Notes under the pieces: generated by a model
Told to the model about the DNA's origin: nothing
Database searches by the model: none
The model's input: the letters and a program-made list of their open reading frames with translations, nothing else
Assembly: GCA_002478145.1 (NCBI GenBank)
Contig: DLMI01000059.1
Coordinates: forward strand, 1-26,375
Length of the DNA: 26,375 nt
Reading direction: 5' to 3'
Source of the DNA: Acidobacteria bacterium UBA7540
Lineage (GTDB): Bacteria > Acidobacteriota > Terriglobia > UBA7540
Made by a program: the position numbers and the translations under genes
Shown here: one piece after another, positions 16,053 to 23,598 of the stretch
Numbering within the stretch: the stretch's first letter is position 1
Layout: each line of letters begins with the position of its first letter

Positions 16053-16697
16053 GTGCCAGATAGCAACACGCCCGAAATGATCAGCGAATTGCTGGGGAGT
16101 GTGCAGGTCTTTTCCTCGGCCGTGCGAGACGTGCTGGAGGAAAAGCTGCTGCGCGAGACAGCACGTGGACGGCTCACCTTCTCCGGCCTAAAACTCCTCA
16201 AACTAGTAGCCTTCACCGACTCCAACACCATTGGCGACGTAGCCGCGTTCCTGGGCGTGAGTAACACCGCCGCTAGCAAGGCGGCGGACAAACTCGTGCG
16301 TCGCCGGCTTCTTCGTCGAGCGGAGGGACACGCTGACCGGCGCGCCAGCGAGCTTTCGCTCACCGGGGAGGGCCGCCGCCTGTTGAGCGCTTACGAGGCT
16401 GCCAGGGACCAGAAGCTTACGGAGATCTTCGGCGCGTGTGTGCCGGAGCAACTGTGTGAGATGGCGGCGACACTGGACCGCCTTTCCGCCAACATTGTGG
16501 ACCATACTGCCAATCCGCAGGAGCTATGCTTCCAGTGCGGCATGTATTTCCGCGAAAAGTGCCTGTTACGCGAATTGGTCCGGCGCACCTGCTTCTATCA
16601 GAAACACAAGGTGCGCAAGGCTGCGGAGTCCGCTGTCGAGCGGGTCGGCGGGACGGAGACTCACATCCAACCGCCGGCGCCTGAGACGGCGACATAA
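16053..16697 (+). CDS. MarR-like winged-helix regulator with C-terminal four-cysteine tail
   Basis: The middle of this 214-aa protein is a MarR-type winged helix: LTFSGLKLLKLVAFTDSNTI, the recognition helix region VSNTAASKAADKLVRRRLL, and the wing with HADRRASELSLTGEGRRLL. Unlike ordinary MarR proteins it continues with four cysteines, C159, C162, C170 and C180 (CxxC-x7-C-x9-C), which could hold an Fe-S cluster or zinc. GTG 16053 was chosen because GGGGGCAGG lies just upstream; TTG 16008 and ATG 16077 are alternatives. It ends 13 bases before hdrC and very likely controls this cluster in response to redox state or oxygen. The ligand and operator are unknown. Confidence 0.8.
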   Translation: MPDSNTPEMISELLGSVQVFSSAVRDVLEEKLLRETARGRLTFSGLKLLKLVAFTDSNTIGDVAAFLGVSNTAASKAADKLVRRRLLRRAEGHADRRASELSLTGEGRRLLSAYEAARDQKLTEIFGACVPEQLCEMAATLDRLSANIVDHTANPQELCFQCGMYFREKCLLRELVRRTCFYQKHKVRKAAESAVERVGGTETHIQPPAPETAT

Positions 16698-16710
16698 AAG
16701 AGGAGGGACG

Positions 16711-17418
16711 ATGGCGAGTGCGAGAGTGGACGTAATTCCGACCAAATATCACGCGCCAGTTCCAGGGAGTCTGCCCGCACCGGAGCGGGAACTGCGCCGG
16801 AGGTTCCTCGAGGAAGCTCAGGTCGTGCCAGGGGGCGACCGGATTTCCCAGTGCCTGCAATGCGGAACCTGTACTGGGAGTTGCCCGGTAAGTTACGCGA
16901 TGGACATATCCCCCAGGATGGTCATCGCGCTATTCCGGGCCGGGCAAATCGAGGAGATTCTTCGAAGCCGGACGATCTGGATTTGCGCTTCCTGTTACAT
17001 GTGCACGACGCGCTGTCCGCAATCCATCAAAATCACCGATCTGCTCTATGCCTTAAAACGCACCGCGATCGACGCCGGACTCTATCCCGAGCGATTCCCG
17101 GTGTACCTGCTGTCGAAGAATTTCGTTCGCGTCGTCAACCGGTACGGTCGCAATCAAGAGATGCTCTTGCTCCTGCTCTATTACCTGAGGCGAAATCCCC
17201 TGGGACTTTTGCGGATGCTGCCTCTTGGGATAGCGATGCTGCGAAGAGGGAGAATTTCGCTGTTCCCAAGAAAGATCAAAGGGGTAGGGGCGATACGCAC
17301 GATTTTGCGGGCCTCCAAGCACTTCGAATTGCCCCGCGAAAAGGAAGCTGTCCCGTACACTGAAGGAATGGTTGGATACCGGGCAGTGGGTAAAGACCAG
17401 CCCGAAAGAACCAGTTGA
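16711..17418 (+). CDS. hdrC: Heterodisulfide reductase subunit C-like protein
   Basis: HdrC passes electrons between the HdrA-type flavoprotein and HdrB through two [4Fe-4S] clusters. Both ferredoxin motifs are intact: C48, C51, C54, C58 (CLQCGTCTGSCP) and C92, C95, C98, C102 (CASCYMCTTRCP). A helical C-terminal part (LLLLLYYLRRNPLGLLRMLP) follows and ends in a basic region, somewhat longer than in methanogen HdrC. ATG 16711 has AGGAGGGA 5-6 bases upstream; the longer open frame to 16438 overlaps the regulator gene and is not real. It is directly followed by hdrB after 9 bases. The hydrophobic tract could be a membrane-contacting helix, but no clear transmembrane helix is established. Confidence 0.9.
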   Translation: MASARVDVIPTKYHAPVPGSLPAPERELRRRFLEEAQVVPGGDRISQCLQCGTCTGSCPVSYAMDISPRMVIALFRAGQIEEILRSRTIWICASCYMCTTRCPQSIKITDLLYALKRTAIDAGLYPERFPVYLLSKNFVRVVNRYGRNQEMLLLLLYYLRRNPLGLLRMLPLGIAMLRRGRISLFPRKIKGVGAIRTILRASKHFELPREKEAVPYTEGMVGYRAVGKDQPERTS

Positions 17419-17427
17419 GAGGCACCC

Positions 17428-18300
17428 ATGGAGTATCTTTATTACCCCGGCTGTAGCCTTGAGTCTTCAGGGAAACCTTACGACGAGAGTTTAACGGCGG
17501 TATTTCGCGCCTTAGGCATCGGGCTCCGCGAACTGGAGGACTGGAACTGCTGTGGAGCGACCATGTACATGAGCGTGGATGAGGCCCTCTCGCTGGCGAT
17601 CAGCGCAAGAAACCTGGCGCTCGCGGAGCAGGCCGGGTTCCGAGACCTTATCGCGCCTTGCAGCGCTTGCTACACCGTGCTGCTCAAGACCAACCGCTTC
17701 CTGCGGGAGAGTCCGGAGTTGAGGGCCAAGGTTGATCAACTGCTGGGGCAGGTGGGCCTGAAATACAGTCTGGGCGTCAAGGTGCGCCATCCCCTCGACG
17801 TTCTGGTCAACGAGGTGGGCGTTGAGGCGATTGCTTCGGCCGCCAAGCGAAGCCTGGAGGGCATCGCTTTCGCCCCCTATTACGGGTGTCAAATCGTGCG
17901 TCCCGAGCGCGGCTTTGACGATGCCGAGTTCCCCTTAACCATGGACACGCTCTTCCAGCGGCTGGGCGCCAGGGCCGCATACTTCCCTTTGAAGACGCGC
18001 TGCTGTGGCGGAATGCTGATGACCACCTTCCCGGACGTGTGTCTGCAACTTGTGAAGGATCTGGTGGAATGCGCTGCGGAGAACGGGGCCCAGTGTATCG
18101 TCACCACCTGTCCCCTGTGTCAGGTCAACCTGGAGGCGTACCAGAAGCGCGTAAACAAGATGTTCGGAACGTCGTATCAAGTCCCCGTGATGTACTTCAC
18201 TCAACTGCTGGGGGTCGCATTGGGCTGCTCCGAGAAAGAGCTCGGATTCCACAGGAATCTCATCCCGTGGAGAGCCCCGATCTCAGTACTAGCCGCTTAG
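17428..18300 (+). CDS. hdrB: Heterodisulfide reductase subunit B-like protein (two CCG domains)
   Basis: HdrB holds the noncubane [4Fe-4S] clusters where disulfides are cleaved. Both CCG domains are complete: C9, C41-C42, C78 and C81 in the first; C154, C192-C193, C228 and C231 in the second. The 290-aa length is usual. In bacteria such HdrB proteins act on thiols or disulfides other than CoM-S-S-CoB, or on still unknown partners, so the substrate here is open. The gene sits 9 bases after hdrC and 13 before the hdrA-like gene, whose ribosome site is AGAAGGAGGAGA. The catalytic set is intact, so this is a working disulfide-type centre by sequence. Confidence 0.95.
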   Translation: MEYLYYPGCSLESSGKPYDESLTAVFRALGIGLRELEDWNCCGATMYMSVDEALSLAISARNLALAEQAGFRDLIAPCSACYTVLLKTNRFLRESPELRAKVDQLLGQVGLKYSLGVKVRHPLDVLVNEVGVEAIASAAKRSLEGIAFAPYYGCQIVRPERGFDDAEFPLTMDTLFQRLGARAAYFPLKTRCCGGMLMTTFPDVCLQLVKDLVECAAENGAQCIVTTCPLCQVNLEAYQKRVNKMFGTSYQVPVMYFTQLLGVALGCSEKELGFHRNLIPWRAPISVLAA

Positions 18301-18313
18301 AAGGAGGAGACAG

Positions 18314-19156
18314 ATGGACCAGAATGGGCACCCGCGCATTGGGGTTTATATTTGTCATTGCGGGCTCAACATCGCCGGAACCGTGAACGTGAATGAAGTC
18401 CGCGAATTCATCTCCCGCGCGCCTAGCGTCGTGATCGCAAGAGATTACAAGTTCATGTGTTCGGACCCTGGACAGGCGCTCATACAGGACGACATTCAAC
18501 GACTCGGCGTCAACCGGGTGGTCGTTGCCGCCTGCTCTCCGCTGATGCACGAGCTCACCTTCAGGAATGCGGCCAAGAAGGCGGGGCTCAACCGCTATCT
18601 GGTCCAGATCGCCAATATCCGCGAGCACTGCTCCTGGATTCACGACGACGTGCGCATGGCAACGGAGAAAGCCAAGGCGCTGGTCGCGGGAGCGGTCAGA
18701 CGCGTGGCCCTGCACCAGCCCCTGGAGCCGATGCGCGCCGAAATCAACCCCAACGTGCTGGTTGTGGGTGGCGGGATAACGGGCATTCAAGCGGCCCTCG
18801 AGATTGCTGAATCAGGTACCACGGTGTATCTGGTCGAGCGTGATGCAACCATCGGCGGGCGGATGGGCCAGTTTGATAAGACGTTTCCCACCCTGGACTG
18901 TGCTGCTTGTATCTTGACGCCTAAGATGGTCTCGGTCGGGCACCGTGAGAATATCAAACTGCTGAGTTACAGCGAAGTGGTTGGATTTTCAGGATACATC
19001 GGAAACTTCAAGGTGAAGGTGAGGAGGAAAGCGAGGTTCGTGGACGAATCCAAGTGCACCGGTTGCGGTTTGTGCTGGAACACCTGCCCCGCCACACGGG
19101 TCCCGGCAAAAAGGACCATCAAGCTCGGCGATCAGATCGTGAAGCAGGTGGCCTGA
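18314..19156 (+). CDS. hdrA: Truncated HdrA-like protein (N-terminal half only, 280 aa)
   Basis: HdrA normally is a flavoprotein of about 650 aa that bifurcates electrons. Here only the N-terminal domain (GVYICHCGLNIAGTVNV, VVVAACSPLMHELTFRNAA), the first Rossmann part (VLVVGGGITGIQAALEIAES, 148-167), TLDCAACILTPKM, and one [4Fe-4S] motif (C248, C251, C254, C258) are present. The chain stops at residue 280 after KLGDQIVKQVA. The C-terminal FAD lobe and the terminal ferredoxins are missing. The TGA overlaps the ATG of the next gene by one base, so no hidden remainder follows. A ribosome site (GGAGGAGA) precedes ATG 18314. It may pair with another subunit carrying the missing half, outside the window, or have a changed role. 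Confidence 0.85.
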   Translation: MDQNGHPRIGVYICHCGLNIAGTVNVNEVREFISRAPSVVIARDYKFMCSDPGQALIQDDIQRLGVNRVVVAACSPLMHELTFRNAAKKAGLNRYLVQIANIREHCSWIHDDVRMATEKAKALVAGAVRRVALHQPLEPMRAEINPNVLVVGGGITGIQAALEIAESGTTVYLVERDATIGGRMGQFDKTFPTLDCAACILTPKMVSVGHRENIKLLSYSEVVGFSGYIGNFKVKVRRKARFVDESKCTGCGLCWNTCPATRVPAKRTIKLGDQIVKQVA

Positions 19157-19554
19157 TGAAACTGGAAGCGGTTCGAAGGATTCTCGACTGCCAGGTGATC
19201 ACCGGCGGTGACAAGCTGGAGGAGGAAGTAGGGGTGGGCTGCGGCGCGGACCTGATGAGTGACGTCCTGGCCTTCATCAAGCCCAATGCCCTGTTGTTGA
19301 CTGGTTTGACTAACGTGCAATCGGTACGCACTGCCGAGATCGCTGAGGTCAGAGCCATCGTGTACGTCCGCGGGAAGCTGCCGGAAAAGGACGCGATCGA
19401 CCTGGCGAAAGAAAAGGGCATCGTTATGCTGTGCACGAATCTTCCCATGTACGAATCGTGTGGGAGACTCCACCAGCACGGTCTGCCCGGGGGCAGCGAA
19501 CTCGAGGGAGGCCTGCGGGATGCCGAGCGAGCCCCTCTTCTGTCAACGCTTTGA
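19156..19554 (+). CDS. DRTGG-domain protein (first of two)
   Basis: This 132-aa protein is a DRTGG-type small domain: ILDCQVITGGDKLEEEVG, DLMSDVLAFIKPNALLLTGL, then EIAEVRAIVYVRGKLPEKDA and GIVMLCTNLPMYESCGRLHQ. DRTGG domains are thought to be ligand-binding regulatory modules, and such genes recur beside [FeFe]-hydrogenase genes. The start is ATG 19156, overlapping the hdrA stop. The C-terminus runs about 20 residues beyond the second DRTGG protein (21263-21607) and overlaps the next gene by 35 bases. Ligand and role are unknown. Confidence 0.8.
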   Translation: MKLEAVRRILDCQVITGGDKLEEEVGVGCGADLMSDVLAFIKPNALLLTGLTNVQSVRTAEIAEVRAIVYVRGKLPEKDAIDLAKEKGIVMLCTNLPMYESCGRLHQHGLPGGSELEGGLRDAERAPLLSTL

Positions 19555-19948
19555 AATTCACGGGAGGGATTTCGTTGACGCAGGAAAGGCCTCCATCACA
19601 ATCAAGGGGATTCTAAGAGAGATCGGGATTCACCCGGCCTTGATCAGGCGGGCGGCGATTGCTTCCTATGAAGCGGAGATGAACGTTGTGTTGTATGCCT
19701 GCAAAGGAACGATGGAGTTGAGAGTGACCCCAAAGGATATCCGAGTCACCGTGGAAGACGAAGGCCCTGGCATCCCGGACATCGAACTGGCAATGCAAGA
19801 AGGGTATTCCACGGCGTCCGACGAAATTCGGGAGATGGGGTTCGGGGCAGGCATGGGCCTGTCCAACATCAAGAAGAATGCCGATGCCTTTTCCATTCAT
19901 TCTGTGGTGGGTAAAGGCACGACTTTGGAAATAACGTTTCGGCCTTAG
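19520..19948 (+). CDS. HATPase_c protein, anti-sigma-factor-kinase-like
   Basis: The 142-aa protein is a lone GHKL ATPase domain. The N box is seen as EAEMN (N55), the G1 box as DEGPG (80-84), and the glycine-rich lid as GFGAGMGLSN (107-116). No histidine-phosphotransfer domain or sensor is present, so it resembles SpoIIAB/RsbW-type kinases rather than a full sensor kinase. ATG 19520 follows GGGAGG (19506-19511) by 8 bases and overlaps the DRTGG gene. The next gene starts 1 base after its stop. It may phosphorylate or bind a neighbouring partner, but no STAS or sigma gene is in the window. Confidence 0.88.
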   Translation: MPSEPLFCQRFEIHGRDFVDAGKASITIKGILREIGIHPALIRRAAIASYEAEMNVVLYACKGTMELRVTPKDIRVTVEDEGPGIPDIELAMQEGYSTASDEIREMGFGAGMGLSNIKKNADAFSIHSVVGKGTTLEITFRP

Positions 19949-19949
19949 C

Positions 19950-21266
19950 ATGGGGGATTACTTTCATTCCGTTCGGGTTGTGCCGGAGCGATGCATCGGT
20001 CGAATGGCCTGCCTTAAGGTCTGTCCTACGGAGGCGATCCGGGTGCGGCAGGGCAAGGCGGAGATACTCGAAGACCGCTGCATCGACTGTGGCGAGTGCG
20101 CTCGGGCGTGCCGCCACAACGCGATCGTCCCCCAAACGAGCTCCTTCACCGATTTCTCGAAGTTCAGGCACACCGTTGCGCTTATCTCACCCGTGCTCTA
20201 CGGGCAGTTCCGCAAGGACGTTCTTCCCAGCACAATCCTGGCTGGGGTGAGAAAAATCGGCTTCGATGATGCCTGTGACGTAGCTTGCGCCAGCGAGTCC
20301 GTCAGCGCGGCTATCGACGAGTATCTGGCCAGTTATCGCGGGCCGCTGCCGCTGCTCTCCCCTTTTTGTCCCACCATCGTGCGCCTGATTCAGGCGCGAT
20401 ACCCCAGCCTCATTGATCTCCTGATTCCCATTGATTCTCCGATGGAGATAGCGGCGCGAGAGGTGCGGAACAAGAAGATGAAGGAACTGGGCTTGCGGCG
20501 GGACGAGATTGGGGTCATCTACCTGACGCCCTGCCCCGCCAAAATGGTGGCCATCAAGTATCCTCTCAGGAAAAGAGCTTCACACATCGATGGCGCAATC
20601 GCCATATCCGACATTTACCGCCCCCTCCTTTCAGCACTCAGCGAGATGAATAACAGTGCGCACGAAATCGAAGAGTCAGTGAGGGGCATGGGCCTGGGCT
20701 GGCCAGTCCTCGGCGGGCAAGTTTCCTCCTTGCGGGCCGAAAGCAGTCTGGCGGTGGGCGGTCTTGGGGATGTGGAGAGGATTCTGGACGAAATTGAGCG
20801 CGGAAGACTCGGTGATATCCAATTCGTTGAGTGCCACGCATGCGCGCAGGGATGTTGCGGCGGTTCACTTACCGTGGGTGGTCCTTATGTTACTCGGGGC
20901 ACGATTCTGAGCTTGGTAGCCCGGTTCGGAAATGCCCCCTGCCAGGACCGGGCAAAGATACGAGAGTTGTATCAAAGACGCTATTTCTCGCTGCCCGGCA
21001 AGATCTCTTCGAGGCCTTTCGCCCCACTGGATAAGGACATATCGAAGGCAATCGAGAAAAGGAAGCGCATTCAGGAAGCACATGAAGGGCTGCCGCAGAT
21101 CAATTGCGGGGCCTGCGGCGCGCCCACCTGTCTAAGCTTTGCCGAAGACGTGGTCCTGGGGCGCGCTCAGTTTGAGGACTGCGTGGTCCTCACCGCGAAG
21201 CAGGCTCGGACCTCGGCCGGTCCCTCTTCCGGGCTAGCCAGCAAGCCGGAGGTGCTCACTCTATGA
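19950..21266 (+). CDS. [FeFe]-hydrogenase-like H-cluster protein, probably sensory (HydS-type)
   Basis: In order: two ferredoxin motifs (15-25 and 44-54), an H-cluster domain, and a C-terminal CxxCGAPTC cluster motif (C387, C390, C395, C412). The four H-cluster ligand cysteines are kept: C140 (SPFCP), C195 (TPCPAK), C298 and C302 (CHACAQGC). The first Cys of the TSCCP motif, needed for proton transfer in catalytic enzymes, is Phe139, so fast H2 turnover is unlikely. The first ferredoxin motif is CIGRMACLKVCP, with Arg18 where the second ligand should be. No PAS domain is present. It sits between HATPase and DRTGG genes, so a sensory or regulatory role is the best guess. Confidence 0.8.
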   Translation: MGDYFHSVRVVPERCIGRMACLKVCPTEAIRVRQGKAEILEDRCIDCGECARACRHNAIVPQTSSFTDFSKFRHTVALISPVLYGQFRKDVLPSTILAGVRKIGFDDACDVACASESVSAAIDEYLASYRGPLPLLSPFCPTIVRLIQARYPSLIDLLIPIDSPMEIAAREVRNKKMKELGLRRDEIGVIYLTPCPAKMVAIKYPLRKRASHIDGAIAISDIYRPLLSALSEMNNSAHEIEESVRGMGLGWPVLGGQVSSLRAESSLAVGGLGDVERILDEIERGRLGDIQFVECHACAQGCCGGSLTVGGPYVTRGTILSLVARFGNAPCQDRAKIRELYQRRYFSLPGKISSRPFAPLDKDISKAIEKRKRIQEAHEGLPQINCGACGAPTCLSFAEDVVLGRAQFEDCVVLTAKQARTSAGPSSGLASKPEVLTL

Positions 21267-21607
21267 CGATCCGGGAGGTTGTCGACAGCACGCAGCTCGA
21301 GATTCTGGCGCAACACGATGGCCTCGACGTGGAGATAACAGGAGGCTATGCCAGTGACCTCCTAAGTGACGTTATTGCCTACAGCAAGGCAGGCAACCTT
21401 TGGGTCACTTTGCAAACGCATCGCAACATCATCGCGGTGGCCACGTTGAAGGAGCTGGCCGCGGTCGTTCTGGTGAACGGGCGAGCCCCTGATCCTGAAA
21501 CGCTGGAGAAAGCCCGGGAGGAGAAAATCATTTTATTGGGCAGCCGGCTTCCGGCGTTCGAGCTGGTGGGAAGACTGTACCAGATGGGCATCCGGGGGAT
21601 TCTATGA
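21263..21607 (+). CDS. DRTGG-domain protein (second)
   Basis: This 114-aa protein has the same fold as 19156-19554: VEITGGYASDLLSDVIAYSK, TLKELAAVVLVNGRAPDPE, KIILLGSRLPAFELVGRLYQ. It lacks the extra tail of the first copy. It overlaps the H-cluster gene by 4 bases (ATGA) and the PHP gene by 4 bases (ATGA), so the three are translationally coupled. Two DRTGG paralogues around one H-cluster gene is a known layout in bacteria with NADH-linked [FeFe] hydrogenases. The ligand is unknown. Confidence 0.82.
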   Translation: MTIREVVDSTQLEILAQHDGLDVEITGGYASDLLSDVIAYSKAGNLWVTLQTHRNIIAVATLKELAAVVLVNGRAPDPETLEKAREEKIILLGSRLPAFELVGRLYQMGIRGIL

Positions 21608-22392
21608 TGCCGCGAATCTTTAAAGCGGATTTGCACATTCATACATGCCTCTCCCCCTGCGCCGACTTGAACATGGGTCCCAAAACGATCGTAGACCAAG
21701 CCCTCCAGCAGGGTTTGGACGTGATTGGCATTTCCGATCACAACTCCTCGGAGAACGTGCCCGCGGTCGTGAGGGCGGCGCAAGATAGAAACCTCACGGT
21801 GCTGCCGGGGATGGAAGTGACCTCGAAGGAAGAGGTTCACATCCTGGCGGTTTTTGACACCGTCGATAAGGCGCTCCGGCTACAGGAGATCGTGTACGAG
21901 CATTTGCACGGAGAAAACAATACGGAAGCTTTCGGACTTCAGGTTGTCGTGAATGAAGATCATGACGTACTCGGGTTCAACAACCGGCTGCTGGCCGGCG
22001 CGACCGAACTCTCTGTCGAGCAGGTAGTGGATAGCATTTGTGGCTTGGAGGGCCTGGCGATCGCGGCTCACGTCGATCGCGAGACGTTCGGGATTCTCGG
22101 GCAGTTGGGGTTTGTCCCTGAAGAATTGCACCTGGATGCTTTAGAACTGTCTCGAAACACCAGCCTCGAGGAAGCAAGGCGGCGCTTTCCGGAATACGCT
22201 GGCTATGCTTTCGTTCGTTCGTCCGACGCACATTCGGCAATGGATATCGGCAAGGTCTGGACCTCGCTGCTGCTCTATGAGCCCAGCACGCGGGAAATCA
22301 AGAAGGCCCTGCGCGGGGAGGGCGGCAGACGGGTGTTGCCAGAGGAGGCCGGTGTTGGCGCTCCTCGGCGAGAAGAACGGGCGTTGGGATAG
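21604..22392 (+). CDS. PHP-domain metal-dependent phosphoesterase-like protein
   Basis: The 262-aa protein carries the PHP metal motifs: DLHIHT (9-14), the second block GISDHN (D45, H46), PGMEVTSKEEVHIL (E70 and H77), AHVDRETFG and a final SSDAHS. This set is complete for a trinuclear metal site, so it should be catalytically able. Relatives hydrolyse nucleoside phosphates or other phosphoesters; the substrate is not known here. It is coupled by ATGA to the DRTGG gene before it, and the next gene begins 7 bases after its stop. The tight coupling suggests a small-molecule signal made or destroyed next to the DRTGG sensors (inference). Confidence 0.92.
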   Translation: MMPRIFKADLHIHTCLSPCADLNMGPKTIVDQALQQGLDVIGISDHNSSENVPAVVRAAQDRNLTVLPGMEVTSKEEVHILAVFDTVDKALRLQEIVYEHLHGENNTEAFGLQVVVNEDHDVLGFNNRLLAGATELSVEQVVDSICGLEGLAIAAHVDRETFGILGQLGFVPEELHLDALELSRNTSLEEARRRFPEYAGYAFVRSSDAHSAMDIGKVWTSLLLYEPSTREIKKALRGEGGRRVLPEEAGVGAPRREERALG

Positions 22393-22399
22393 GTTTCAC

Positions 22400-22954
22400 A
22401 TGGAGGATCTTTCTCTGCACGTACTGGACATCGCGGAGAATTCCATCGCAGCGGGAGCCAAGCACGTGGAAATCCGGGTGCGGGAGAGCCGCCGAGAGGA
22501 CCGGCTCTCCATCGAGATTATCGACAACGGACGTGGAATGAGCGAGGACATGCTTCAGAAGGCGACGGACCCCTTTTTCACCACTCGAACGACCCGCCGG
22601 GTGGGGTTGGGCCTGTCCCTTTTTGAGCAGGCAGCAAAAAGGGCCGGGGGCGAATTCAAGATCGCGTCCTGTCCTGGAGCGGGAACAAAGGTCACGGGCG
22701 TGTTTCAATACAGTCATGTTGACCGGCAACCCCTGGGGGATATGGACCAGACAATTCTTGCCCTGGTGGTCGGAAACCCTCAAGTCGAGTTGACATACTT
22801 GCATCAAGCCGGCGATTCGGAAATTTCGTTCAGCACAAGAGAAATCAAGGCTCAACTGGGAGACATCCCGATTAATTCTCCCAGAGGAATATCGGCCGTC
22901 AGGAGAAGTCTGGAAAAGGTGAGGGAGCAGGTCAACAGTAGCGCCTTCCTTTAG
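22400..22954 (+). CDS. Second HATPase_c protein, histidine-kinase-like without phosphoacceptor
   Basis: A GHKL ATPase domain occupies the first 110 residues: DIAENSIAAGA (N box, N14), EIIDNGRGM (G1, D42) and RVGLGLSLFEQAAK (lid). The remaining 70 residues (VELTYLHQAGDSEISFSTRE and following) are unlike kinases and might bind a partner. No sensor, DHp helix or response regulator is present. ATG 22400 was chosen because homology starts at EDLSLHVLDIAENS; the frame open back to 22205 overlaps the PHP gene. It is the last gene before the 28-bp inverted repeat. With the first HATPase (19520-19948) it makes two different ATPase regulators in one cluster. Confidence 0.85.
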   Translation: MEDLSLHVLDIAENSIAAGAKHVEIRVRESRREDRLSIEIIDNGRGMSEDMLQKATDPFFTTRTTRRVGLGLSLFEQAAKRAGGEFKIASCPGAGTKVTGVFQYSHVDRQPLGDMDQTILALVVGNPQVELTYLHQAGDSEISFSTREIKAQLGDIPINSPRGISAVRRSLEKVREQVNSSAFL

Positions 22955-22984
22955 AAGGCTGCTGAAAAAGTGTTCCGGCGCGTT

Positions 22985-23088
22985 CCGGAAGGGCGGGGCT
23001 TTAGCCCCGCCGCCAAGCGCGTCCCAACATTTTGAATGATTTATGTTTACGGTTTCGATACGGCGGGGCTAAAGCCCCGCCCTTCCGG
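22985..23088. repeat. 28-bp perfect inverted repeat dividing the cluster
   Basis: The arms 22985-23012 and 23061-23088 are perfect complements. Each also contains its own palindrome GGCGGGGC-TTTA-GCCCCGCC. The loop is 48 bases. It lies between the second HATPase and the nuoE-like gene, with GGGAGG (23104-23109) soon after it. It could reduce read-through, mark a processing site or simply be a mobile intergenic repeat. No T-run follows. Confidence 0.8.
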
Positions 23089-23118
23089 GACCGGCGCTAC
23101 AAAGGGAGGTAGGTGCAT

Positions 23119-23598
23119 ATGCAGTTGGAAACGGCTGAAAAGATCATTCAACAACATAACGCACAGAAAAACGCGCTCATCGCCATGCTACAGGACGTGC
23201 AGAACGAATTCAGCTATTTGCCTCAGGATGTTCTCACGTATATATCCCGCACTATGCACGTACCCCTCAGTCGCACCTACAGCCTGGCCACCTTTTACCG
23301 GGCCTTCAGCTTGAAGCCCAAAGGGAGGCACCCGGTAGCGGTTTGCCTGGGGACGGCCTGCCATGTTAGGGCTGCCATAAAGATCCTCGAGAAGTTCGAA
23401 CGGCAACTCGGTATCAAGTGCGGGCAGACCACGCCAGATCTCAATTTCGGTCTGGAGGCGGTCCGCTGCCTCGGATGCTGCGGGCTTGCCCCCGTGGTCA
23501 CCGTGGGTCCAGAACTGTACGGCAAGGTTTCTCTCCCCAAAGTAGACCAGATCATCAAGCAATTCTCAAAAGAAGGAGCCCGAGATGCCAAAACTTAA
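23119..23598 (+). CDS. nuoE: NuoE-like [2Fe-2S] thioredoxin-fold subunit of an NAD(H)-linked complex
   Basis: The 159-aa protein has a helical N-terminal part (LIAMLQDVQNEFSYLPQDVL, ATFYRAF) and the thioredoxin-fold cluster domain with the four ligands C76, C81, C117 and C121 (CLGTACH, CLGCC). It belongs with NuoE, HoxE and the alpha or gamma subunits of bifurcating hydrogenases. Its likely role is to carry electrons between the NuoF-like FMN subunit and the rest of the complex. ATG 23119 is preceded by GGGAGG at 23104-23109; GTG 23113 is too close. It overlaps the next gene by 14 bases. Confidence 0.93.
   Translation: MQLETAEKIIQQHNAQKNALIAMLQDVQNEFSYLPQDVLTYISRTMHVPLSRTYSLATFYRAFSLKPKGRHPVAVCLGTACHVRAAIKILEKFERQLGIKCGQTTPDLNFGLEAVRCLGCCGLAPVVTVGPELYGKVSLPKVDQIIKQFSKEGARDAKT

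Noticed and set aside
16438..16710. N-terminal extension of hdrC
   Set aside because: It overlaps the MarR-like gene in another frame; ATG 16711 has a strong ribosome site.
19950..21266. Catalytic H2-producing hydrogenase
   Set aside because: The proton-transfer cysteine of TSCCP is missing and the neighbours are regulatory genes.
23036..23314. Plus-strand frame of 92 codons before nuoE
   Set aside because: It starts inside the inverted repeat and is a shadow of the nuoE-like gene.
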